From the NCBI RefSeq assembly GCF_014873765.1, contig NZ_JADBGG010000001.1, positions 1-64,000 of the forward strand: a stretch of DNA of 64,000 nucleotides. Reading direction: 5' to 3'. This document shows positions 8,836-17,163 of the stretch, in pieces. Within the stretch, counting starts at the first letter, position 1. Each line of letters begins with the position of its first letter. A program made the translations under genes and the position numbers. This DNA comes from Desulfomicrobium macestii. GTDB lineage: Bacteria > Desulfobacterota > Desulfovibrionia > Desulfovibrionales > Desulfomicrobiaceae. A model generated the notes under the pieces. The model was not told the origin of the DNA and searched no databases. It worked only from the letters and a program-made list of their open reading frames with translations.

Positions 8836-9786
8836 CTAGGCGTGGTTGCGCAACTTGAGTTCCAGGGGATGGGGCCGCAGATACGTCTGGTCCTGAAGGT
8901 AGAACTCCTCATATTTGAGCACATAGTGATTGAGCAGGGTCACGGGCACGATGAGCGGCAGGAAGCCGCGAGCATACTGGTTGATGAGTTCGAGCAGCTC
9001 CTGCTTTTCGTCCGGCAGCAGTTCGTTCTTGAAATAGCCCATGATGTGCTGCAGCACGTTCCTGTGCTTGGGCGGCGTGGCCTTCATGCGCATGGCGGTC
9101 ATGAGGTGCTCGTGGTAGTTCTTGAAGAGTTGCTCCTTGGGCATGGCCTTGCCGCCCGCCACCAGCCTGCCCATGGCACGGTAGATTTCGGGGCTGTGAG
9201 CCAGGAGCTGGAGCTTGTGCCGGGTGTGAAAGGTGATCAGATTGCTTAAAGTCTGCCCGGATTTGATCATGTCGCGGTAGCGGCGCAGCACGAAGATGCG
9301 GTCGATGAAATTTTCGCGCAGGTGAACGTCGTGCAGGCGTCCCTCCTCTTCGACCGGGAGCAGGGGGAAGTGCTGCATGAACATGCGCGCGAAGATGCCG
9401 ACGGATTGCCCGGCGAGGTTGCCTGATTCCGAATAGACCTTGACCCGCTCCATGCCGCTGGATGGGGATTTGCTCTTGAAAATGAAGCCGCACAGGTTTT
9501 CGGACTCCAATTCGGCCAGACGGCCGGCGGCCCATTCCTGCATGCGCCGGGTGTGGTCGACGCGGGTTTTCTGGGTCAGAAGTCGCGGGGACTCGGGATC
9601 GCCCACCAGACGCAGGGCTTCACGTGGAATGGGCAGGCCGCATTCCACCTCCGGGCGGACCGGAACGTATTCCACATATTCTCCCAGGGTTTTGGTCAGG
9701 AAGGGGTCGTGCTTGTGCCCTCCGTCGTAGCGGACCTTGTCCCCGAGCAGGCAGCGGCTGACTCCCAGCCGGATGGGTCGGTTCAT
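8836..9786 (-). CDS. DUF523 and DUF1722 two-domain protein (YbgA type)
   Basis: A 316-residue fusion. Residues 1-150 are DUF523, with the start RLGVSRCLLGDKVRYDGGHK, the RPEVECGLPIPRE segment and conserved cysteines. The rest is DUF1722 (YbgA), with the LITFHTRHKLQLLAHSP motif and a C-terminal LLNHYVLKYEEFYLQDQTYLRPHP. The family occurs near photolyase or stress genes; DUF523 has been linked to 2-thiouracil desulfidation, which I would not transfer here. The ATG at 9786 follows AAGGAG by 6 bases; a longer opening has no such site. It is the first gene of the leftward stress-like operon. Confidence 0.9.
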   Translation of the reverse strand: MNRPIRLGVSRCLLGDKVRYDGGHKHDPFLTKTLGEYVEYVPVRPEVECGLPIPREALRLVGDPESPRLLTQKTRVDHTRRMQEWAAGRLAELESENLCGFIFKSKSPSSGMERVKVYSESGNLAGQSVGIFARMFMQHFPLLPVEEEGRLHDVHLRENFIDRIFVLRRYRDMIKSGQTLSNLITFHTRHKLQLLAHSPEIYRAMGRLVAGGKAMPKEQLFKNYHEHLMTAMRMKATPPKHRNVLQHIMGYFKNELLPDEKQELLELINQYARGFLPLIVPVTLLNHYVLKYEEFYLQDQTYLRPHPLELKLRNHA

Positions 9787-9906
9787 GATATTCTCCTTGC
9801 CGGGCCCGCAATTCCGTGGCGGCATGCGTCGGCTCCGGTTGTTTTTTTTAAATATTCCCCAATTGCCGCCCTGCTGTCCAGGATAGCGCGAAGATTTACA
9901 AAATCA

Positions 9907-10395
9907 TCATCCAAGACCGATGCGGGTCAGTTTCTGGAAATTGTTGACCAGGCAGTAGCTGTCAACTTTTAGCTCCATGACCGCGCTGTCGGACGCTGCC
10001 GCGAAGGCGCTCAGATTCGGGTGCCTTCTTGAAAAGAGATTCACCGCCTTGTGCCTGCGTTCTCCGTCGAGTTCCGTGGCGAACGCGGTCACCGTCAGGG
10101 CCTGCGCGCTGGCCGGATCGGACGGATCGTTGCGGGCTGTGCTTACCAAAAAGGAGACATTTGGGTTGGAGCTCATGTTGTCGTATTTCGCGGTTTGGCG
10201 CGGGGTTACGATGATCAGGGTCCGCAAGTCATGGGTCGCGGCAAAGGCCATCTGGCTGCACAGAGGTATGTCCATGAAGGAGGTGGCCAGAACCCCGGAG
10301 CGTTGTTCACCAAGAATGGTCTCCAGGGTTTCGCGGATGCCTGGTTCGGCGATGGTGGTCTCCACAAAGTTCGGTTGGGTCATCAAAGTCGGCAT
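9907..10395 (-). CDS. Pyridoxamine 5'-phosphate oxidase-like FMN-binding protein
   Basis: A 162-residue split-barrel flavin-binding protein. It has the typical opening IRETLETILGEQRSGVLAT, then MAFAATHDLRTLIIVTPRQTAKYDNMSSNPNVSFLV, where the T-x-x-KY-x-N phosphate-contact segment is seen, and ends with VDSYCLVNNFQKL. The role is unknown; such proteins reduce or protect small molecules. The ATG at 10395 has AAGGAGGG 8 bases upstream. The gene overlaps the end of the preceding SDR gene by 13 bases, so the two are probably translationally coupled. Confidence 0.85.
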   Translation of the reverse strand: MPTLMTQPNFVETTIAEPGIRETLETILGEQRSGVLATSFMDIPLCSQMAFAATHDLRTLIIVTPRQTAKYDNMSSNPNVSFLVSTARNDPSDPASAQALTVTAFATELDGERRHKAVNLFSRRHPNLSAFAAASDSAVMELKVDSYCLVNNFQKLTRIGLG

Positions 10396-11903
10396 TGTGA
10401 GCCCTCCTTGGGCGGGGTGATGGGTCCGGAAAGAATTTTTCCGCCGATCTTGCGGGCCAGCGCCGTGAGCATGCCCCGAAAGAGCGGCCCATGCACGGGT
10501 ATGAGGGGGTACCAGTACACGATGCCCCACAATCCCCGGGGCAAGAAGCGGGCGCGCAGGGTCACTTTGGTGCTCCCTGGGCGTTCTTCTTCCACATCGA
10601 ACTGGAGCAGGGCTTCGCCCGGCAGTTTCATTTCGGCGAGCAGGCGCAGTCGGCGGTTTTCCTCGACGACGAGCACCCTCCAGAAGTCCAGGGCGTCGCC
10701 GACGCGCAGTTTATCCGGGTCGCGCCGCCCGCGCCGCAGACCCGGGCCGCCGATGAGCTTGTCGCATATCCCCCGGATTTTCCACATCCAGTCGCCGTAC
10801 ATCCAGCCTTCGTCCCCGCCGAGGCGGGTGATGGCCTTCCAGACCTGGGCCGGGGTGGCGGCCAGGGTCAGGGTATGCGCCGACTCCAGCACCGTGCCTC
10901 CGGCGTAGGGCGCGTCGCCGCAGTCTATCCATTCCGGCACGCGTTGCAGGCCCGCGTCGGACCAGCAGGTTTCCACTTCGTGGCGGACCGTGCGTTCGAG
11001 CGCCCTGCCGATGGCCTCTTCGCATGTGAGCAGGCGGGTCGGAACAAGCTCACGGATGCTGTTTTCCCGGCATACGACCTTGTTGCGCAGGCCTTCCGCC
11101 AGGGGGCGCGACAGGCTGGCGGGAACGGGCGTTACCATCTGAATCCAGTAGGAGGAGAGCTTCGGCGTCAGGACGGGCACCGGTATGATGAGGCGCTGCC
11201 GCAGTCCGGCCGCGCGGGCGTATATGTCGAAAAGGTCTCGGTAGCTCAGGATGTCCGGGCCGCCGATGTCCATGGTGCGCCCCGCCGTCTCGGGATTTTC
11301 GAGACATCCGGCCAGGTATTCGAGCACGTTGGTCACGGCGATGGGCTGGCACAGGGACTTGACCCAGGCCGGAGTGATCATGACCGGGAGGCGGTCCACC
11401 AGATAGCGCAGGATCTCGAAAGACGCGCTGCCCGAACCGATGATCATGGCCGCCCGCAGCCAGGTCAGGGGGACCGGCCCGCTGCCAAGGATCTCGCCGA
11501 CTTCCATGCGCGATTTGAGGTGTTCGCTCAAATCCTTGTCCATGTCGCCAAGGCCGCCCAGATAGATGATCCGTTCAAGACCGGCCTCCTTGGCCGCGTC
11601 GCGCATGATGATGGCCGCGCGTTTGTCGCGGTCCTCGAAATTCTTCACGCCGGGGTACATGGAATGGACCAGATAGTAGACAGCGTAACATCCGCGCAGG
11701 GCCTCTGTCAGCGCAGGCTGGTCCAGGGCGTCGGCCTGGGCCAGTTCCACGTTTTCATGGGCCGCGAAAGGCCTGCACCGCAGCTTCTCCGGATTGCGGC
11801 CCACGGCGCGCACTCTCCAGCCCCGCTCAAGCAGGGTCGCGACCAGGCGGCCTCCGATGTAGCCGGTGGCTCCGAGCACGGCGACGATGCGGTTGTCTTT
11901 CAT
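10383..11903 (-). CDS. SDR-family NAD(P)-binding protein with C-terminal DUF2867
   Basis: A 506-residue two-domain protein. The N-terminal half is an atypical short-chain dehydrogenase/NmrA-like Rossmann domain with the dinucleotide motif GATGYIGG near residue 10, an ALRGCYAVYYLVHS strand and an IYLGGLGD active-site-region strand. The classical Tyr-x3-Lys pair is not obvious. The C-terminal ~150 residues are a DUF2867/SRPBCC-like domain (WKAITRLGGDEGWMYGDWMWKIRG). The same fusion is common in proteobacteria and its substrate is not known. The ATG at 11903 follows GGAG by 7 bases. Confidence 0.88.
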   Translation of the reverse strand: MKDNRIVAVLGATGYIGGRLVATLLERGWRVRAVGRNPEKLRCRPFAAHENVELAQADALDQPALTEALRGCYAVYYLVHSMYPGVKNFEDRDKRAAIIMRDAAKEAGLERIIYLGGLGDMDKDLSEHLKSRMEVGEILGSGPVPLTWLRAAMIIGSGSASFEILRYLVDRLPVMITPAWVKSLCQPIAVTNVLEYLAGCLENPETAGRTMDIGGPDILSYRDLFDIYARAAGLRQRLIIPVPVLTPKLSSYWIQMVTPVPASLSRPLAEGLRNKVVCRENSIRELVPTRLLTCEEAIGRALERTVRHEVETCWSDAGLQRVPEWIDCGDAPYAGGTVLESAHTLTLAATPAQVWKAITRLGGDEGWMYGDWMWKIRGICDKLIGGPGLRRGRRDPDKLRVGDALDFWRVLVVEENRRLRLLAEMKLPGEALLQFDVEEERPGSTKVTLRARFLPRGLWGIVYWYPLIPVHGPLFRGMLTALARKIGGKILSGPITPPKEGSQCRL

Positions 11904-12035
11904 TCCACAACTCCTGATAATGTTTGAGGTTACAGATAGTTCCTTCCCGGCGTCTGGCAACCGTCTTTACTCTCGTTCCCAGGCAACCTATTGTTTCCGC
12001 ATAGCCCTTGAATATTTCATACTGACGAGGTTTTC

Positions 12036-13511
12036 ATGAATATACATGTATTTCGGGATGGTGGCGAGTTGAAAGATGCCGTGTTGCTCATGTTTCGCTC
12101 CGAAGGAAAGGGTTGGAGCGAAGCGGATCGGGAACTTGCAGGGCTTTTTGGCCTTGATCCCGCGATTTTATTTTCGGGCAAGGCCGGACGGACCCGCCTC
12201 TGCTCCGCGTCTGGCGGGTCGTGCCTGCTTGTGGGACTCGGCAAGGCCGACGATCTTGATCTGGACGGATTTCGCGCTGCCGTGGGCACGGCTGTTCGCG
12301 CCGCCGCCAGTCAGGAGCTTTGCTCCCTGGCGGTGGATTCCGAACACCTGGACCGGCTGGAACTGGCCGATGACCTGACTCTTGAATGCGTCGTGGCGGC
12401 GCGGCTGGCCAGCTATCGTTTTGTCGACTTCAAGTCCGATCCCGGCGAGGAGGACTGCCCCAAGACCCTGGCCGTCTGGAGCCGTGACGAGGACATGCAG
12501 ATGAAGGTGGCCCGGGCGCTGGCCGTGGCGGAAGGCGTGGCCCTGGCCCGCGATCTGGTCAACACTCCGGCCAACGTAGCCACGCCCGAGCATCTGGCCG
12601 GCGTTGCCCGTGACCTTGCCGTCCGGTTCGGGTTTGGCGTGCAGGTTTTCGGCCCCGATGAGATCGTCGGGATGGGCATGGGCTCCTTTGCCTCGGTTTT
12701 TCGTGGCAGCGACACTCCGGCCAGGTTCATCGTGCTCGATTCGGCGCCGGGCAGCGAGGCAAGGCCCCTGGTCTTCGTGGGCAAGGGCGTGACTTTCGAC
12801 ACTGGCGGCATCTCGCTCAAGCCGTCCGCGAAAATGCACGAGATGAAAGGGGACATGGCCGGAGCAGCCGCGATTCTGGGGCTGTTCATGGCCTTGGGCC
12901 GGTCAGGTGAAAGCCCCCGGCGGGTGGTCGGGCTGCTGCCGTGCACGGAGAATGTGCCGGGCAGCAAGGCCACCAAGCCCGGTGACGTGGTCACGGCCAT
13001 GAACGGCAAGACCATCGAGATCCTGAACACCGATGCCGAGGGCCGCCTCATCCTGGCCGACGCCCTGGCCTACAGCGCGCGCTTCGAGCCCGAGATCCTG
13101 GTCGATCTGGCCACCCTGACCGGGGCCTGCCTCGTGGCCCTGGGTACGAAGGTCGCGGCGGTATTCGTGACCACGGCCGAGCTTGATGGACGCATTCGCG
13201 AAGGCGGCAGCCGCGTGGGAGAACGCTACTGGCCCATGCCCCTGTGGGCGGAATACGGCGTGCCCCTGAAAGGCGATGTGGCGGATCTGAAGAATATCGC
13301 CACCCGGGAGGGCGGGGCGATCTACGCGGCCATGTTCCTGAAGAACTTCGTGCCCGAAGGCGTGGACTGGGCCCATCTGGACATCGCGGGTCCGGCCTGG
13401 ACGGATGAGAATGCGTCCATTTTCAGGCCCGGAGGAACCGGGTTTGGCGTGCGGACGTTGTGGGAGCTGATTGGTGCATATGCCGGGGAGGAGGGGGAGA
13501 CGGCGCTTTAG
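12036..13511 (+). CDS. pepA: Leucyl aminopeptidase (M17)
   Basis: A cytosolic metallo-aminopeptidase of 491 residues that frees N-terminal residues from peptides. The C-terminal catalytic domain shows the two-metal signature: VGKGVTFDTGGISLKPS (about residue 250) with the metal-binding and catalytic lysines, then MKGDMAGAAA and the family signature NTDAEGRLILAD (about residue 335). The less conserved N-terminal domain spans about 1-160. The length is normal. Its 3' end is followed by low-complexity and REP-like repeats rather than a clear terminator. Confidence 0.96.
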   Translation: MNIHVFRDGGELKDAVLLMFRSEGKGWSEADRELAGLFGLDPAILFSGKAGRTRLCSASGGSCLLVGLGKADDLDLDGFRAAVGTAVRAAASQELCSLAVDSEHLDRLELADDLTLECVVAARLASYRFVDFKSDPGEEDCPKTLAVWSRDEDMQMKVARALAVAEGVALARDLVNTPANVATPEHLAGVARDLAVRFGFGVQVFGPDEIVGMGMGSFASVFRGSDTPARFIVLDSAPGSEARPLVFVGKGVTFDTGGISLKPSAKMHEMKGDMAGAAAILGLFMALGRSGESPRRVVGLLPCTENVPGSKATKPGDVVTAMNGKTIEILNTDAEGRLILADALAYSARFEPEILVDLATLTGACLVALGTKVAAVFVTTAELDGRIREGGSRVGERYWPMPLWAEYGVPLKGDVADLKNIATREGGAIYAAMFLKNFVPEGVDWAHLDIAGPAWTDENASIFRPGGTGFGVRTLWELIGAYAGEEGETAL

Positions 13512-13521
13512 GCGCTGGGTG

Positions 13522-13605
13522 GAGTTGGAGACCGAGTTGGAGTCGGAGGAAGAGTTGGAGCCGGAAGAAGAGTTGGAGCCGGAGGAAGAGTTGGAGCCGG
13601 AGCTG
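13522..13605. repeat. 18-bp tandem repeat
   Basis: Four tandem copies of an 18-bp unit (GAGTTGGAGCCGGAAGAA and close variants at 13534, 13552, 13570 and 13588) with a 12-bp partial copy before them, directly after the pepA stop. One frame reads Glu-Leu-Glu-Pro-Glu-Glu repeats but has no ribosome site or family support. Confidence 0.9.
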
Positions 13606-13705
13606 GCGCTTGGCTGGTGGGCGCGTGGCCGGGCCTGGTCGGGGACGCTTGATGCCAGGGCGGAAGGGGGGAATGGAAAGATCGCGGTCACAGCTGCCAT
13701 TTGTC

Positions 13706-13829
13706 CATTCCTGGTAACACCGAGCCGCCCCGCCTCCACGTCATCCCCGCGCAGGCGGGGATCCAGGCATTCCTGATAACGTCGAGCCGCCCTGCCTCCG
13801 CGTCATCCCCGCGCAGGCGGGGATCCAGG
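13706..13829. repeat. Two tandem 62-bp units with REP-like hairpin
   Basis: Direct duplication, 13706-13767 and 13768-13829, differing at a handful of bases. Each copy ends in a palindrome of the form GTCATCCCCGCGCAGGCGGGGATCC, a dispersed repeat type common in proteobacterial genomes. The repeats fill the gap before the phosphodiesterase gene. Confidence 0.9.
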
Positions 13830-13871
13830 CTCTTTTGGCAGCGCAGCAAAAATTCAGCGGAGCGTAATCTC

Positions 13872-14426
13872 ATGCGCCTTTTCATAGGCATCCCCCTTCC
13901 CGGCGAGTACGCGCAAATCATTCGCCAGATCCAAGCGGCGTGGAAAAAGCGTCTGGCCTCGAAGGTGTCGTGGGTGCGGCCGGAACTGGCTCATGTGACG
14001 CTCAGGTTTCTGGGCGAAGTGGATGAGGACAAGGTGCCGGCCATTGTCCAGGCAATGCAGGAAGCGGCCCGGGGGAGCTTTGCGGCGCAGGGGGGAGCGG
14101 GCGGCTTTTTTCCTGCCGTGGGCGCGCCGCGTGTGGTCTGGGTCGGTTTGCGGCAGGGACGCGAGGAATGCGCGGCGTATTTTGAAAAGCTTGATGAAGG
14201 ATTGGCTCAGGCCGGTTTTTTGGCCGAGTCGAAACCTTTTTCCCCGCATCTGACCGTGGCCCGGGTCAAGACTGCGGCCCGAAATGATGAGTGGTCCGCT
14301 CTGCTCGTCGATTTGAAGAAGGATTGGCCCGCGTTTACGGTGAGCCATGTCGTGCTCTGGCAGAGCATCCTCAAGCCTTCCGGGCCGGAGTATCGAAGAG
14401 TGGCGGAAGTGGAACTTAAGGAATGA
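13872..14426 (+). CDS. thpR: RNA 2',3'-cyclic phosphodiesterase
   Basis: A 184-residue 2H-phosphoesterase that opens 2',3'-cyclic phosphates on RNA ends. Both HxT signature motifs are present: HVTLRFLG (about residue 44) and HLTVARVK (about residue 128). The N-terminus MRLFIGIPLP is also typical. The ATG at 13872 was chosen because it opens exactly at this conserved start and has GGAG 9 bases upstream; the open frame further upstream lies within repeats. It is a single gene ended by a hairpin. Confidence 0.93.
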   Translation: MRLFIGIPLPGEYAQIIRQIQAAWKKRLASKVSWVRPELAHVTLRFLGEVDEDKVPAIVQAMQEAARGSFAAQGGAGGFFPAVGAPRVVWVGLRQGREECAAYFEKLDEGLAQAGFLAESKPFSPHLTVARVKTAARNDEWSALLVDLKKDWPAFTVSHVVLWQSILKPSGPEYRRVAEVELKE

Positions 14427-14475
14427 CTGCAAGGCGCAGTCCGGAGGGCATCTCCTCCGGGCAGCGCCTTGCAGT
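14426..14475. terminator. Bidirectional hairpin between thpR and aor
   Basis: Outer 12-bp stem ACTGCAAGGCGC/GCGCCTTGCAGT and an inner CCGGAG/CTCCGG stem, between convergent genes; it starts at the thpR stop. Confidence 0.75.
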
Positions 14476-14485
14476 TGAATGCTTG

Positions 14486-16231
14486 TTATTGCTGTGGTTT
14501 GCCCATTTCACTGATGGCCGTGGCATAGGCCATGCGCAAGTTTTCAAGGTACTCTGGGTCGGCCTGCCCTTTCCAGGTGGTGACTTCCAGGAAGCGTTTG
14601 GGGATCTTTACTCCCATGGGGTCGAAGCCGCCCGCGATCCGGGCCTGCCAGCGCAGTTTCTGGATGGAGGCCGCCGCGTCATCCAGGCCGTCGGCCAGGT
14701 TGCTGCCGCCGAGCACGGTCAGGCATTGGCGCAGGGTGTCCGGGTCATAGACCTTGCGGGCGAAGAGACAGGCCACCATCGAAGTCAGGATCACCCGCTC
14801 GCGTTCGTCCTCCAGCAGAAAGGCCAGGGCCTTGTCCACGTCCTTGGGCGCGCTCGACTGGTCGTAGCTGTAGGCTCCGGTGTCCAGGTGCGAGTGCCGA
14901 AGGCCCAGGGACTGGGCCACGTAGAAGACCTCGCCCGTGGCGTATCCGGCCATCTCCTGGCCCAGCACGCAGGCGAAATCCTCGCCCCCGTAGTGTTTGG
15001 CCGCGACCATGGTTCCGGCCGCCAGAAGTTTCCAGAACTCGCTTGCCGCTCCGGCCAGCAGGTGCACGGCTTTGAGATATCCCCGGACTTCGCCGAAGCG
15101 CAGTTCGATCCCGGTCTGTTCCGTCGTGACCACGCCCTTTTCAAGCGCCTCCGTGGCCCAGGCCAGGGCCACGCCGCCGCTCATGACATCGAGGCCCGCC
15201 TTCTCCACCTCGTCCATGACCGTGAGCACGTCCGGGGCGTGGGTCAGGCCGAGCATGGAACCCGTGGCGAAGATGGGCTCGTAGTCGTACCCTACCTGCC
15301 GGTAGAGATACTGGTTGTCCTTGTCGAATTTCTCGCGCACGAAGCCGATATGGATGCAGCCCACCGGACAACCCGAGCAGGCGGCATTGCGCAGCAGCGT
15401 GTCGTCGGCAAAGCGCTCGCCCGTGATGCCTTCGATGCCGGGGTCCGAGGTGGCCTGCAGGTTGCGCCAGGGCAGGGCTTTCAGCTCGTTCAGCGCCTCC
15501 AGGTTCGAGGCGGTGCCGAGATTGTGATACTTGCGCATCATGTCCGTGTCCGTGACCTTGCGGAAGATGTCGGCGTTCAGGGCTCCGTATTCCTTGCCCT
15601 CGGGCAGGTTCTGGGAGCCGTTGCCCTCGATGGCGATGGCCTTGACGTTCTTGGCACCCATGACCGCCCCTCCGCCGAGACGGCCGAAATGGCGATAGGT
15701 GTCGACATTTATGCAGGCCATGGCCGACTTGTTCTCTCCGGCCGGACCGATGCGCATGATGGTCCGGTGTCCGGAGCCCTTGAGGATGCGGCGCAGGAGC
15801 TTGCCGGTGGTCAGGGCGTCCTTGCCCCACAGGTATCCCGCGTCCATGAGCTCTATGATGTTGGCGCCCAGATGCAGAACCGTGGGCCTTTCGGCGCGGC
15901 CGACGATGACCAGGGCGTCCAGCCCCGCGAAACGCAGGGCCAGGGCGCTGCGCCCGCCAGCGTGGGATTCGGCGTACTGGCTGTGCAGGGGCGATGTGAA
16001 GGCGCAGACGGTCTTGCTCATGAGCGGAAAAAATCCGGTCAGGGGGCCGATGCAGAAAATAAGGGGCTGCTCCGGATCATCCCAGGCCATGCCGGGCTTT
16101 GCGTAATCGAGATGAAGTTTGGCGGCCAGACCCGATCCGCCGATGAATGTATCCACGCCTGGCATGGAGCGGATGGTGGATCGGCCCGTGGACAGGTTGA
16201 CTTCCAGGATCTTGAAGGTATCGGCGATCAT
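14486..16231 (-). CDS. aor: Aldehyde:ferredoxin oxidoreductase (tungsten-type)
   Basis: A 581-residue AOR-family enzyme that oxidises aldehydes to acids (or the reverse), passing electrons to ferredoxin. It needs a tungsto- or molybdo-bispterin and one 4Fe-4S cluster. The N-terminal domain has the family segment FIGGSGLAAKL, and GRLGGGAVMGAKNVKAIAI lies near residue 190. The cluster motif CSGCPVGCIH (C-x2-C-x3-C, about residue 285) is intact, with a later Cys in DTLRQCLTVLGG as the likely fourth ligand. The start ATG overlaps the stop of the upstream ferredoxin gene by 4 bases (ATGA), so the pair is co-translated. The aldehyde substrate is not evident. Confidence 0.95.
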   Translation of the reverse strand: MIADTFKILEVNLSTGRSTIRSMPGVDTFIGGSGLAAKLHLDYAKPGMAWDDPEQPLIFCIGPLTGFFPLMSKTVCAFTSPLHSQYAESHAGGRSALALRFAGLDALVIVGRAERPTVLHLGANIIELMDAGYLWGKDALTTGKLLRRILKGSGHRTIMRIGPAGENKSAMACINVDTYRHFGRLGGGAVMGAKNVKAIAIEGNGSQNLPEGKEYGALNADIFRKVTDTDMMRKYHNLGTASNLEALNELKALPWRNLQATSDPGIEGITGERFADDTLLRNAACSGCPVGCIHIGFVREKFDKDNQYLYRQVGYDYEPIFATGSMLGLTHAPDVLTVMDEVEKAGLDVMSGGVALAWATEALEKGVVTTEQTGIELRFGEVRGYLKAVHLLAGAASEFWKLLAAGTMVAAKHYGGEDFACVLGQEMAGYATGEVFYVAQSLGLRHSHLDTGAYSYDQSSAPKDVDKALAFLLEDERERVILTSMVACLFARKVYDPDTLRQCLTVLGGSNLADGLDDAAASIQKLRWQARIAGGFDPMGVKIPKRFLEVTTWKGQADPEYLENLRMAYATAISEMGKPQQ

Positions 16232-16632
16232 GATTCCACCTCCTGCATTTCCAGACAGTCATGGGGGCAGAATTCCACGCAGTTGCCGCAGTGGATGCAG
16301 ACATAGGGCCTGCCCTCGCGATCCTGGGCGATGGCGTCCACCGGGCAGGCGGCGACGCACTTGCCACACTGGATGCAGAGTTTCTTCTGCTGGGTGACTC
16401 CGCCGCCCTTGCGCTGCTTGAGGCTGCCCGTGGGGCAGGCCGCCGCGCAGGGGGCAGGGTTGCAGGCCAGACAGACCTTGGCCAGAAAGCCGGTGGAAAG
16501 GCCGCCGGAGGACAGAATGCGGATGCCGGCATTTTCCCAGGACAGACATTTGTGGACCACGCGGGCGCATGCCAAGGAGCATGAATGGCAACCGATGCAT
16601 CGGTCCATGCGGGTCGCGACGAGTTGTTTCAT
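16228..16632 (-). CDS. 4Fe-4S polyferredoxin, AOR electron partner
   Basis: A 134-residue iron-sulfur protein of the HycB/DmsB-like type. Four cysteine groups are visible: CIGCHSCSLAC near residue 12, CLACNPAPCAAACP near 55, CIQCGKCVAACP near 86 and CIHCGNCVEFCP near 112. Together these would hold about four 4Fe-4S clusters. It is the likely electron acceptor of the downstream AOR, with which it overlaps by 4 bases. The ATG at 16632 (AGGAAA 6 bases upstream) opens at the conserved MKQLVATRMDRCIGC start. Confidence 0.93.
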   Translation of the reverse strand: MKQLVATRMDRCIGCHSCSLACARVVHKCLSWENAGIRILSSGGLSTGFLAKVCLACNPAPCAAACPTGSLKQRKGGGVTQQKKLCIQCGKCVAACPVDAIAQDREGRPYVCIHCGNCVEFCPHDCLEMQEVES

Positions 16633-16761
16633 AAGTGCTTTCCTGTGAAAGGGGTTCCAAAAAAATAAAGGTATGTGTCTTTGGCGCGATTGTGAAGGGG
16701 TGAGCGGGTGGTTTACAAGCCGGGACAAACGTGAAAGCGAGAAGCGGCACAGGAGGTGAAC

Positions 16762-17079
16762 GTGGCGGAACGTGTTTTTTCCATCGTGACCAGACCGGAT
16801 ACGGGACTGGAACTTTTCGAGATCATTCAGGATCATGTCCGCGAACTGCATGGGCGCGGCATGGCCAGAACAGTGGGCTACGAGGTCATGAGCAACGGCC
16901 GGGTCATCCTCTTGAAGGTCCGGGGCCCGGAGGAAGATGTCATGCCTTCGGACGAAACCCTGGAGTCCGTGCTGGACGACGCTTTCGTGGCGCGGCTTGA
17001 AGCCCTGGCCCAGGAACTGGTTGACGGATTTCATGTGCCGTCTTTTGCCCACTGCGCTTCGGAGTCGGGTGAAGATTGA
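16762..17079 (+). CDS. Hypothetical protein, divergent from aor operon
   Basis: A 105-residue soluble protein I do not recognise. It has no cysteine cluster, membrane segment or signal peptide except a lone Cys near the C-terminus. The body is alpha/beta with a repeated acidic pattern (PDTGLELFEIIQDHVRELHGRG, then VILLKVRGPEEDV). I chose the GTG at 16762 because AGGAGG ends 5 bases upstream; the GTG at 16756 would overlap that site. It is transcribed divergently from the aor-ferredoxin operon and ends at a strong terminator. Confidence 0.7.
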   Translation: MAERVFSIVTRPDTGLELFEIIQDHVRELHGRGMARTVGYEVMSNGRVILLKVRGPEEDVMPSDETLESVLDDAFVARLEALAQELVDGFHVPSFAHCASESGED

Positions 17080-17128
17080 TGGCGGGGGATGAGCCCCCTG
17101 GTTTGAAAGTGAAGATTTGAGAGTGGAT

Positions 17129-17163
17129 TCGGACGGCCCTGATCAGAGCCGTCCGATTTTTTT
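17129..17163 (+). terminator. Rho-independent terminator
   Basis: 9-bp stem TCGGACGGC/GCCGTCCGA followed by seven T residues. It ends the rightward gene at 16762 and overlaps the last codons of mnmG on the other strand. Confidence 0.9.

Noticed and set aside
13471-13776. Open frame with Glu-Leu-Glu-Pro-Glu repeats after pepA
   Set aside because: It is the translation of an 18-bp tandem repeat and has no start support.
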